DNA from: UBA4719 sp035655615
GTDB taxonomy: Bacteria; Actinomycetota; Actinomycetes; Actinomycetales; Dermatophilaceae
Direction: 5' to 3'
DNA: 64,000 bases
Assembly: GCA_035655615.1 (NCBI GenBank)
Contig: DASRUA010000153.1
Location: 4,277 to 68,276 of the forward strand
Each line of letters begins with the position of its first letter. Positions within the stretch are counted from its first letter, which is position 1. Below the pieces are notes generated by a model. That model saw nothing but the letters and a program-made list of their open reading frames with translations. It had not been told where the DNA came from and did no database searches. Position numbers and translations under genes: made by a program. This document shows positions 57,371 to 64,000 of the stretch, piece after piece.

Positions 57371-58888
57371 TCAGCGGGCAGGCTGTTCCTCCCACCCCTT
57401 GCTGCGTTCGACCGCTTTCAACCACTGCCGGTATGCCGCGTCGGCCGCCTTGCGCGCACCACGGCCGGGCTCGAAGCGCCGTTCCAGCGCCCAGGTCGCG
57501 GCGATCTCCTCCTGGCTGGACCACACACCGGTGCCCAGACCGGCCAGGAACGCCGCGCCCAGGCCGGTGGTTTCGGCGATTCTGGGGCGTTCGACCGGCA
57601 CGCCGAGCTGATCCGCCTGCATCTGCATGAGGAGGGAGTTCTCGCTTGCCCCACCGTCGACGCGCAGCACGGGGATCGGTGTCTCGATGGTGTCGAAGAC
57701 GTCGCGCACCTCGAAGGCGATCGCCTCCAGAGTGGCCCGGACCAGGTGAGCACGGGTGGTGCCGCGGGTGATTCCGTGGATGGAGCCTCGCGCCTGCGGA
57801 TCCCAGTGTGGGGCGCCCAGGCCGGTCAGCGCCGGCACGAAGACCACCCCCTGCGAGTCCCTGACGGTGTTCGCGATGGCTGCCGTCTCCGCCGCGGACC
57901 CGATGATCTGCAGGCCGTCACGCAGCCATTGGACCGCCGCCCCGGTAACGAAGATCGCGCCCTCCAGTGCATAGGTCAACCTGGCATCGGGCCCCTGCCA
58001 GGCGACCGTTGACAGCAGACCGGCGTGGCTGCGCTGCAACGTCTTTCCTGTGTTCACCAGGATGAACGAGCCTGTGCCGTAGGTGCACTTGGCCTCACCG
58101 ACGCCAAAGCAGGCCTGTCCGAACAGGGCAGCCTGCTGGTCGCCGGCCATCCCGGAGATCGGGGCCTCAATGCCCAGGAAGGCCGCAGGGTCGGTGCGGG
58201 CGAACTCACCCCAGTTGGGCACCACTTCCGGCAGGGCGCCGATCGGAACCCCCAGCAGATCGCAGAGCTCGGCCGACCAGCCGCCCTGCTGCACGTCATA
58301 CAGCAGGGTTCGTGAGGCGTTCGAGGCATCGGTGACATGCGCGGCGCCGCTGGTCATCCGGGCGACCAGGTAGGAGTCGACGGTGCCGACGGCCACCCGG
58401 CCGGACAGGACCCCAGCCCATGCCCGGCGGTCGTTCTCGCGTAACCAGGTCAGCTTGGTCCCGGTGAAGTACGGGTCCAGCCGCAGACCGGTCAGCTCGG
58501 TGACGCGCGCGCCATGGCCGGCGGACTCCAGGCGCTCACAGATCGCCGCGGTGCGCCGATCCTGCCAGACGATGGCACGCCGAGGCGCGGCCAGCGTATG
58601 CCGGTCCCACAGGACCGCGGTCTCGCGCTGGTTGGTGATGCCCACCGCCCGAACGACGGCGTCGGGAGCCGCGTCAAGGGCGACCCTGGTCGCGGTCTGG
58701 GTGGCCTGCCAGATCTCCTCGGGGGCATGCTCGACCCACCCCGGGTGAGGGAAGTGCTGGGCGAACTCGGCATGGCCACGGGCGATGATCTCGGCCTCGG
58801 CGGTAACCAGCAGAACGGTGACCCCGCTGGTGCCGGCATCGACTGAGAGGACCACCTCGACCCGTCCGACGTCCGCCTGCCGGCTCAC
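57371..58888 (-). CDS. glpK: Glycerol kinase
   Basis: FGGY-family kinase of 505 residues that phosphorylates glycerol. Features are VVLSVDAGTSGVTVLLV (N-terminal phosphate loop), GITNQRETAVLWDR, the glycerol-contact regions NQRET and RTLLYDVQQGGWSAEL, MAGDQQAALFGQACFGVGEAKCTYGTGSF, and LRVDGGASENSLLMQMQADQLGVPVERP. Some N-terminal phrases (MSRQADVGRVEVV) are extra. GTG 58888 overlaps the upstream DUF1028 gene. The ABC genes downstream are unlikely to be glycerol transporters. Confidence 0.94.
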   Translation of the reverse strand: MSRQADVGRVEVVLSVDAGTSGVTVLLVTAEAEIIARGHAEFAQHFPHPGWVEHAPEEIWQATQTATRVALDAAPDAVVRAVGITNQRETAVLWDRHTLAAPRRAIVWQDRRTAAICERLESAGHGARVTELTGLRLDPYFTGTKLTWLRENDRRAWAGVLSGRVAVGTVDSYLVARMTSGAAHVTDASNASRTLLYDVQQGGWSAELCDLLGVPIGALPEVVPNWGEFARTDPAAFLGIEAPISGMAGDQQAALFGQACFGVGEAKCTYGTGSFILVNTGKTLQRSHAGLLSTVAWQGPDARLTYALEGAIFVTGAAVQWLRDGLQIIGSAAETAAIANTVRDSQGVVFVPALTGLGAPHWDPQARGSIHGITRGTTRAHLVRATLEAIAFEVRDVFDTIETPIPVLRVDGGASENSLLMQMQADQLGVPVERPRIAETTGLGAAFLAGLGTGVWSSQEEIAATWALERRFEPGRGARKAADAAYRQWLKAVERSKGWEEQPAR

Positions 58889-59709
58889 GCGACGGCCTCA
58901 CGCAACGCCTGGAGCACCCGGCTGTCGATCCCGTCCGGGGTCATCCGCATCTCGAAGTTGGCCTCGCCCGCCCAGTCGTCCAGGGCGTCGTGGATATCGG
59001 GTTGAGTTCTCCCGAGGGCCGCCAGATGCCGGCGCACCTCATCGGCCAGGGGGCCCTCCAACGCCAGCACCGTCTCGGCGGAGCCGAAGTAGAGATCGTG
59101 CAGATCCAGCAGGCGGGCCAGCTCGTCGGCGGCGCCGGGATGGTCATCGACGCGAAGGTCGGCCAGGACGCCGCAGTGGTCGTACCCGGCGCCGGGCGCC
59201 ACGGCATACAGGGCGGCGGACTGACGTCCTCGTTTGTCCCCGCCCGCGTGGTCGCCGGCCAGCAGCGCCCGCATCAGCCGCGGAGCCATGGGCAGGTGAG
59301 GGTTGTCGAGCCATGCCCGCTCCATGTCCAGGACGACTCTCTGACCCACCAGGATGTTGCCCTGGATGGCATACCCGCCTTCTTTGTCGCCGCCGCAGCG
59401 ACCTCCTGCCCAGTCCATGCAGTCTGCTCCGGTGAAGGTGCTCTGGTCCGTGGCGGCAACCACGCCGAGCTGACGGTCCTGGCGTCCCTCGTCCGGCGAG
59501 GTGAGTCTGGCAACCGTGTCCACGGCGCTCGCCCCTTCTGCCAGTAACGCCAGGCCGTCCGACGCATACGACACCTTGGCCATGGCCTGGGTGGCGACCG
59601 CGCCGACGCCAAGCCGGGCCGCCGGGACGACGGAACCAACGGCGATGAACTTGCTGGCCACCGCCACGCCGTAGGCATCACCAATACGGGCCACGATCGA
59701 GAAGGTCAT
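58885..59709 (-). CDS. DUF1028 family Ntn-hydrolase-like protein
   Basis: A 274-residue protein that begins MTFSIVARIGDAYGVAVASKFIAVGSVVPAARLGVGAVATQAMA, the family N-terminus in which the residues after the first Met resemble an N-terminal nucleophile fold. Later parts are VVAATDQSTFTGADCMDWAGG, YAIQGNILVGQRVVLDMERA and RVDDHPGAADELARLLDLHDLYFG. The function of DUF1028 is not established; members often sit next to small-molecule catabolic genes. Here it overlaps glpK by four bases (GTGA), suggesting a shared role. ATG 59709 gives the correct start. Confidence 0.9.
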   Translation of the reverse strand: MTFSIVARIGDAYGVAVASKFIAVGSVVPAARLGVGAVATQAMAKVSYASDGLALLAEGASAVDTVARLTSPDEGRQDRQLGVVAATDQSTFTGADCMDWAGGRCGGDKEGGYAIQGNILVGQRVVLDMERAWLDNPHLPMAPRLMRALLAGDHAGGDKRGRQSAALYAVAPGAGYDHCGVLADLRVDDHPGAADELARLLDLHDLYFGSAETVLALEGPLADEVRRHLAALGRTQPDIHDALDDWAGEANFEMRMTPDGIDSRVLQALREAVA

Positions 59710-59748
59710 GCCAGCGACCCTAGCGACGGAGGGCCCGCAAGTCACAGG

Positions 59749-59754
59749 TAGATT
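59749..59754 (+). promoter_or_regulatory. -10 box TAGATT ahead of pfp
   Basis: TAGATT ends seven bases before the ATG at 59762 without a Shine-Dalgarno sequence, consistent with a leaderless start. Confidence 0.45.
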
Positions 59755-59761
59755 GGCTGCC

Positions 59762-60787
59762 ATGCGAATCGGAATGTTGACAGGTGGCGGAGATTGTCCG
59801 GGACTGAACGCGGTTATCCGGGCGGCGGTGATCAGGGGCGTCCAGGCGTACGGCCATGAGTTCGTTGGCTTCCGCGATGGCTGGAAGGGCCCGCTGGAGG
59901 GTCTGATCCGCCCGCTCGGCGTCACCGACGTCCAGGGGATCCTGGCACAGGGCGGCACCATCCTCGGTTCCTCGCGGACCAACCCCTACAAGGTCGACGG
60001 TGGGCTGGATCGGATCCGGACGAACATCCAGGATGCCGGCATCGACGCGCTGATCGCCATCGGCGGCGAGGACACGCTCGGCGTCGCCAAGAAGCTCACC
60101 GACGATGGGCTCGGCGTCGTCGGGGGGCCCAAGACGATTGACAACGACCTGTCCGCTACGGACTACACCTTCGGTTTCGACACCGCGGTGATGATCGCGA
60201 CCGAGGCGATCGACAGGGTGCGCACGACCGCCCAGTCGCACCATCGCGCGCTCGTCGTCGAGGTCATGGGCCGGCACGCCGGCTGGATCGCCCTGCATGC
60301 CGGGATGGCAGGGGGAGCCAACGTGATCCTGGTGCCCGAGCGTGAGTTCGACATCGAGAAGGTTGCCGCCCAGGTGCTTGCCTGCTTCGACCGGGGTGTG
60401 GCGCCGATCGTGGTGACCTCCGAGGGCGCGCTGCCGATCGGTGGCGCCGAGTCTCTCAAGACCGGTGAGCTCGATGCCTTTGGCCACATCCGCCTTGGCG
60501 GGATCGCCGACTGGCTGGCCGACGAGATCGAGAAGCGCACCGGGATCGAGACCCGTTCCGTGATCCTGGGCCACCTGCAACGTGGCGGCACGCCCACGGC
60601 ATTCGATCGCGTCCTGTCCACCCGGTTCGGCCTGCATGCCGCTGACGCCGTTCACGACAAGGACTTCGGCAAGATGGTCGCGCTGCACGGCACCGACATC
60701 GTGCGGGTTCCGTTGGCCGAGGCGGTCGGGACGCTCAAGACGGTGCCACCGGAGCGGATGACCGAGGCTGAGGTCTTCTTCGGCTGA
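59762..60787 (+). CDS. pfp: 6-phosphofructokinase, probably pyrophosphate-dependent
   Basis: A 341-residue enzyme of the PFK family. GMLTGGGDCPGLNAVIRAAV opens the protein, the phosphoryl-donor loop reads IGGEDTLGVAKKL, and the catalytic region is GGPKTIDNDLSATDYTFGFDTAV. In the family the residue after GGE/GGD (Gly104 in E. coli numbering) and the one in P-x-TIDND (Gly124) select the donor; here they are Asp and Lys, as in PPi-dependent enzymes of Amycolatopsis. Plain ATP-PFKs of Streptomyces have GGEGTL. So PPi use is likely, with ATP as the alternative. A terminator follows at 60804. Confidence 0.9.
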   Translation: MRIGMLTGGGDCPGLNAVIRAAVIRGVQAYGHEFVGFRDGWKGPLEGLIRPLGVTDVQGILAQGGTILGSSRTNPYKVDGGLDRIRTNIQDAGIDALIAIGGEDTLGVAKKLTDDGLGVVGGPKTIDNDLSATDYTFGFDTAVMIATEAIDRVRTTAQSHHRALVVEVMGRHAGWIALHAGMAGGANVILVPEREFDIEKVAAQVLACFDRGVAPIVVTSEGALPIGGAESLKTGELDAFGHIRLGGIADWLADEIEKRTGIETRSVILGHLQRGGTPTAFDRVLSTRFGLHAADAVHDKDFGKMVALHGTDIVRVPLAEAVGTLKTVPPERMTEAEVFFG

Positions 60788-60803
60788 CATCGACCGAGCA
60801 GAC

Positions 60804-60841
60804 CTGGTTGGCGACCCAAACCCTGGGCGCCAACCAGTTTT
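60804..60841 (+). terminator. Rho-independent terminator after pfp
   Basis: CTGGTTGGCG (60804-60813) pairs with CGCCAACCAG (60828-60837), a perfect 10-bp stem with a loop of 14 bases that can add inner pairs (CCC/GGG), followed by TTTT. It separates pfp from the aroG promoter. Confidence 0.8.
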
Positions 60842-60856
60842 GTCGATATGAGCAAC

Positions 60857-60862
60857 TAGGCT
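60857..60862 (+). promoter_or_regulatory. -10 box TAGGCT ahead of aroG
   Basis: TAGGCT ends seven bases before the GTG at 60870. The TGGAGAC between could be a weak ribosome-binding site but lies too close, so a leaderless start is more likely. Confidence 0.45.
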
Positions 60863-60869
60863 TGGAGAC

Positions 60870-62231
60870 GTGAGCAACCCAGCCAGAATCGACGCGACCC
60901 CTGACGTTATCGCCGGCCTTGATGCCTGGCGTGCCCTGCCCGCCGCCCAACAGCCCGTGTGGCCGGATCCGGAGGCGCTCGCCACGGCTGTCCGGACGTT
61001 GTCGAGCTACCCGCCGCTTGTCTTCGCCGGTGAGTGCGACGTGCTCAAGGCGCGGCTCGGCGAGGCGGCGGTCGGCAAGGCGTTCGTTCTCCAGGGAGGC
61101 GACTGCGCCGAGACTTTTGCCTCGGCCACTGCCGACAACATTCGCGACCGGATCAAGACGATCCTTCAGATGGCGGCAGTTCTGACATATGGCGCGAGCA
61201 TGCCGGTGATCAAGGTCGGCCGGATCGCGGGCCAGTTCGCCAAGCCGCGCAGCAGCAACGACGAGACCCGTGACGGCGTCACGCTGCCCACCTACCGCGG
61301 GGACATGGTCAACGACTGGCCGTTCACCGCCGAGGCGCGCACTCCTGATCCGGACCGTCTCGTGCGGGCCTACAACGCCAGCTCGGCGACCCTCAACCTC
61401 GTCCGGGCGTTCACGACCGGCGGCTTCGCCGACCTGCGCCACGTCCATGACTGGAACCGCGGGTTCGTCGCCAACTCGGCGAACTCGCGTTATGAGCGCA
61501 TCGCAGGTGACATCGACAAGGCGATGAAGTTCATGGCCGCCTGCGGTGCCGACTTCGACGCTCTGCGCACGGTGGAGTTCTTTGCCAGCCACGAGGCGCT
61601 GCTGCTGGACTACGAGCGGCCGCTGACCCGCATCGACTCACGCACGGGCCAGCCGTATGACGTCTCCAGCCATTTCGTCTGGGTGGGGGAGCGTACTCGC
61701 GACCTCGGTGGAGCTCACATCGACTTCCTCTCGCGGATTCGTAACCCGATCGGTGTCAAGGTGAGTCCCAAGGCTGACCCGGACTACCTTCTTCGTCTTA
61801 TCGACAAGCTCGACCCCGAGCGTGAGCCGGGACGGCTGACGTTCATCACGCGGATGGGATCCGGCACGGTTCGGGAGGCGTTGCCTCCGATCGTGGAGAA
61901 GGTGACGGCCTCGGAAGCGGTAGTGACCTGGATCTGTGATCCCATGCACGGCAACACCTTCGAGGCGCCATCGGGCTACAAGACGCGCCGCTTCGATGAC
62001 GTTGTGGATGAGGTCCGTGGCTTCTTCGAGGTGCACCGGGCTCTGGGCACCATTCCCGGTGGTATCCACATCGAGCTCACCGGTAATGATGTCACCGAGT
62101 GTCTGGGCGGCTCCGGCGAGATTGTCGACGCTGATCTGCAGATGCGTTACGAGACCCTGTGTGACCCACGCCTGAACCACCAACAGAGTCTCGAGCTGGC
62201 GTTTCTCGTGGCTGAGATGCTCTCGGCATGA
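60870..62231 (+). CDS. aroG: 3-deoxy-D-arabino-heptulosonate-7-phosphate synthase, class II
   Basis: First step of the shikimate pathway, condensing PEP with erythrose-4-phosphate. The 453-residue protein is the plant/actinobacterial class II type (Rv2178c). Visible are VFAGECDVLKARLGEAAVGKAFVLQGGDCAETF, TYGASMPVIKVGRIAGQFAKPRS, FASHEALLLDYERPLTR, HFVWVGERTR, IRNPIGVKVSPKADP, WICDPMHGNT and HIELTGNDVTECLGG with metal-binding Cys, His, Glu and Asp residues. GTG 60870 is the start. It feeds chorismate to TrpD at 36167 among others. Confidence 0.96.
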   Translation: MSNPARIDATPDVIAGLDAWRALPAAQQPVWPDPEALATAVRTLSSYPPLVFAGECDVLKARLGEAAVGKAFVLQGGDCAETFASATADNIRDRIKTILQMAAVLTYGASMPVIKVGRIAGQFAKPRSSNDETRDGVTLPTYRGDMVNDWPFTAEARTPDPDRLVRAYNASSATLNLVRAFTTGGFADLRHVHDWNRGFVANSANSRYERIAGDIDKAMKFMAACGADFDALRTVEFFASHEALLLDYERPLTRIDSRTGQPYDVSSHFVWVGERTRDLGGAHIDFLSRIRNPIGVKVSPKADPDYLLRLIDKLDPEREPGRLTFITRMGSGTVREALPPIVEKVTASEAVVTWICDPMHGNTFEAPSGYKTRRFDDVVDEVRGFFEVHRALGTIPGGIHIELTGNDVTECLGGSGEIVDADLQMRYETLCDPRLNHQQSLELAFLVAEMLSA

Positions 62232-63286
62232 CCGACCGCATCGTTGACCTGAGGTCCGACACGATCACCAAGCCGGTGGTCGCGATGCGGATGGCGATGG
62301 CGTCCGCCGAGGTCGGAGACGACGTCTATGGCGAGGATCCGACGGTCCGGGAGCTCGAGGACCGGATCGCGGACCTGCTCGGTCACGAGTCGGGTCTGTT
62401 CACGCCGTCAGGGTCGATGGCCAACCAGCTCGGGATCCGCCTGCACGTCGGGCCGGGCCAGGAGGTCATCGCCGACGAGCTCGCCCACGTGCTGCGGGCC
62501 GAGATGGGTGCCGCAGCCGTGTTCTCGGGCATCTCGTCGCGATCCTGGGCTGCGCCGCGTGGCCTGCTCGACCCGGCCGCGCCGTTGCGGCTTATGCAGC
62601 CCGACGCCGGGACGTACCAGGTGTCGACCAAGGCGATCGTCGTGGAGAACACCCACAACTTCGGCGGTGGAACGGTCCAGCCACTCGAGGCGATCCGCGC
62701 CCTGCGTGAGGCCACTCAACCGCTGGGCGTGGCAATGCACCTCGACGGTGCCCGACTCTGGAACGCCCACGTTGCCACGGGCATTGAGCTCGCGGAATAC
62801 GGCCAGCAGTTCGACACGGTCTCGGTTTGCCTGAGCAAGGGTCTGGGCGCGCCCGTGGGGTCGGTCCTTTCCGGATCACGCGAGCAGATCGCGGAGGCTC
62901 GGGTTTGGCGCAAGCGCTACGGCGGTGGGATGCGTCAGGCCGGGATTCTTGCAGCGGCCGGGTTGTGGGCGCTGGATCATCACATCGAGCGTCTGGCAGA
63001 TGACCACGCCCGTGCGCGAACGTTCTCCGCGGCGGTCGCGAGCCGGTTCCCGGGGGTGATCGACACGACGCACGTGCAGACCAACATCGTCATTGCCGAT
63101 GTTGGTCAGGCGGGTTGGGCTGCGGCCGACTTCGTCTCGGTCGCTGAGCAGCGGGGTCTGCGGATCTATGCGGTCAACGAACGGGCCGTGCGGCTGGTCT
63201 GGCACCTCGACGTCGATGACGCGGACACGGGCTACGCAGCCGACCTGGTGAGCACGATGTTTGCGGAGGCTGCGCAGGGATCATGA
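62228..63286 (+). CDS. ltaE: Low-specificity L-threonine aldolase
   Basis: PLP enzyme of 352 residues that cleaves threonine to glycine and acetaldehyde. It starts VDLRSDTITKPVVAMRMAMASAEVGDDVYGEDPTV, and the remaining motifs are ESGLFTPSGSMANQL, VENTHNFGGGTVQPLEAI, HLDGARLWNAHVATG and the PLP lysine in VSVCLSKGLGAPVGSVLSG, then RKRYGGGMRQAGILAAAG. ATG overlaps the aroG stop by four bases, so the gene is co-translated with aroG. The link to aromatic synthesis is not obvious. Confidence 0.95.
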   Translation: MTDRIVDLRSDTITKPVVAMRMAMASAEVGDDVYGEDPTVRELEDRIADLLGHESGLFTPSGSMANQLGIRLHVGPGQEVIADELAHVLRAEMGAAAVFSGISSRSWAAPRGLLDPAAPLRLMQPDAGTYQVSTKAIVVENTHNFGGGTVQPLEAIRALREATQPLGVAMHLDGARLWNAHVATGIELAEYGQQFDTVSVCLSKGLGAPVGSVLSGSREQIAEARVWRKRYGGGMRQAGILAAAGLWALDHHIERLADDHARARTFSAAVASRFPGVIDTTHVQTNIVIADVGQAGWAAADFVSVAEQRGLRIYAVNERAVRLVWHLDVDDADTGYAADLVSTMFAEAAQGS

Positions 63287-63876
63287 GCCCGTCCGGGCTC
63301 GCCGAGCCGCTGCCTCTGCCGCCAGGCCAACGCCTGTCGCCGGTGCTTCGGGCGGTGCACTACGGACGGGTGCCAAACATCGAGCTGGCTACGTGGTCGC
63401 TGCGGATCGGTGGTGATACCCAGGATGCTGAGGCCGTGTCGCTTTCATGGGCCGATCTCATGTCATTGCCGCAGACGGTTGTCCGGGCCGACCACCACTG
63501 CGTCTCGCGTTACACGACTCAGGGCCTGCGGTGGTCCGGGGTGGCCGCTAGGACCATCATCGAGCTGGCGCCCCCCGCCGACGACGTTCCGTACGTCCTT
63601 GTCTCGGCGGCTCGCGGGTACAGCAGCAGCATCCGCCTCCTGGACCTCTTGTCGCCGCGGGCGGTGTTCGCCACGCACCTTGATGGAGAGCCGCTGAGTC
63701 CCGAGCACGGATGGCCGCTTCGGCTCGTCCTGCCCCACTTGTACGGCTGGAAGGGCCCCAAATGGGTTCGTGCCGTTGACTATCAGCGGTATGCCCAACG
63801 CGGCTTCTGGGAGCAGCGTGGCTACCACTTCACGGGCGACGTCTGGCGTGAGGAGCGGTACTCCTACCAGGAGTAG
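63283..63876 (+). CDS. Molybdopterin-dependent oxidoreductase-like protein (YedY/sulfite-oxidase fold)
   Basis: A 197-residue protein of the oxidoreductase molybdopterin-binding domain. The central motif RADHHCVSRYTTQGLRWSGVAARTIIELA contains the Cys that ligates Mo in this fold, and YVLVSAARGYSSSIRLLDL, FATHLDGEPLSPEHGWPLRLVLPHLYGWKGPKWVRAVD and GFWEQRGYHFTGDVWREERYS follow, all typical. There is no signal peptide, so it should act in the cytoplasm, unlike YedY. ATG overlaps the ltaE stop. The substrate is not known. Confidence 0.92.
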   Translation: MSPSGLAEPLPLPPGQRLSPVLRAVHYGRVPNIELATWSLRIGGDTQDAEAVSLSWADLMSLPQTVVRADHHCVSRYTTQGLRWSGVAARTIIELAPPADDVPYVLVSAARGYSSSIRLLDLLSPRAVFATHLDGEPLSPEHGWPLRLVLPHLYGWKGPKWVRAVDYQRYAQRGFWEQRGYHFTGDVWREERYSYQE

Positions 63877-63917
63877 CTCTTGACCCCGTCACAAGACTCT
63901 GACCTGCGACGGAGCAC

Positions 63918-64000
63918 TCAGACAACCTCGACTGTACTCAGTTTGTACTCACGAGTTCCGAGTGCCGCGTCCATCACGGTCCGCGTGAGGTCGTCGTCAT
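63918..64000 (-). CDS. C-terminal fragment of an unidentified gene at the window edge
   Basis: The complementary strand is open from the end of the window to a stop at 63918-63920 and reads ...DDDLTRTVMDAALGT followed by REYKLSTVEVV. The codons follow the high-GC third-position pattern. The rest lies outside, so no product can be named. Confidence 0.35.
   Translation of the reverse strand, partial: DDDLTRTVMDAALGTREYKLSTVEVV

Overview
The window is GC-rich actinobacterial chromosome (Actinomycetota). GTG/TTG starts, start-stop overlaps, cytochrome bcc-aa3 genes, a F420-type PPOX protein and class II DAHP synthase all point there. A Micrococcales/Intrasporangiaceae-like host is my inference from protein flavour, not a proven assignment. 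From about 21 kb to 62 kb the gene set follows the conserved actinobacterial neighbourhood known in Mycobacterium tuberculosis as roughly Rv2178c-Rv2202c: adoK, ctaC, qcrCAB, ctaE, trpD, DEDDh-UvrC fusion, fadD15, SRPBCC, ArsA, plsC, aroG.

Layout. 1-3.9 kb: end of gcvT, small hypotheticals, a broken PAS-domain gene and a hairpin-repeat patch. 3.9-10.2 kb: cobalamin and siroheme genes (cobS, cobU, cobQ, cobT, fused siroheme synthase) with a PIG-L deacetylase. 10.2-18.7 kb: serine hydrolase, DUF3043 protein, M20 dipeptidase, nadA, PPP-like phosphatase, glycerate kinase, HesB/ErpA-type carrier, PPOX protein. 19.1-20.95 kb: a dead IS3-family element interrupted by a 415-bp non-coding mobile element. 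21-35.6 kb: adoK, aat, cysteine desulfurase with TusA, then terminal-oxidase genes (ctaCDF; qcrB-qcrA-qcrC-ctaE) flanking two tandem L,D-transpeptidase genes. 35.7-49 kb: receiver-like protein, trpD, Lrp RAM domain, exonuclease/UvrC fusion, secreted metallopeptidase, fadD15, a five-gene overlapping operon (SRPBCC, ArsA, CxxC protein, glucokinase) with a second glucokinase, and a lipase pair. 49-51.2 kb: plsC and an orphan pair of phage tail-tube-like proteins. 51.2-64 kb: lhgO, MFS exporter, XRE regulator with SDR, ABC exporter, glpK with DUF1028, a PPi-type phosphofructokinase, aroG, threonine aldolase, a YedY/sulfite-oxidase-fold protein and the end of one more gene.

The genes combine into a few functional blocks: corrin and siroheme synthesis, the bcc-aa3 respiratory supercomplex, entry points of aromatic amino-acid synthesis (aroG, trpD), central sugar and glycerol phosphorylation (two glucokinases, PFK, glycerate kinase, glycerol kinase), and cell-envelope work (two L,D-transpeptidases, PlsC).

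Most unusual items: (1) the spacer between the two L,D-transpeptidase genes carries decayed copies of both outer neighbours, which exposes the tandem-duplication unit; (2) two adjacent T4-gp19-like tube proteins without any phage or injection-system neighbours, the second lacking the central part; (3) the 415-bp element with 32-bp perfect inverted repeats inside the IS3 transposase, whose catalytic Glu is also lost; (4) a hairpin-plus-GCACCGTCCC repeat family at two loci; (5) many genes with a TANNNT box 6-8 nt ahead of the start codon, implying widespread leaderless transcription.
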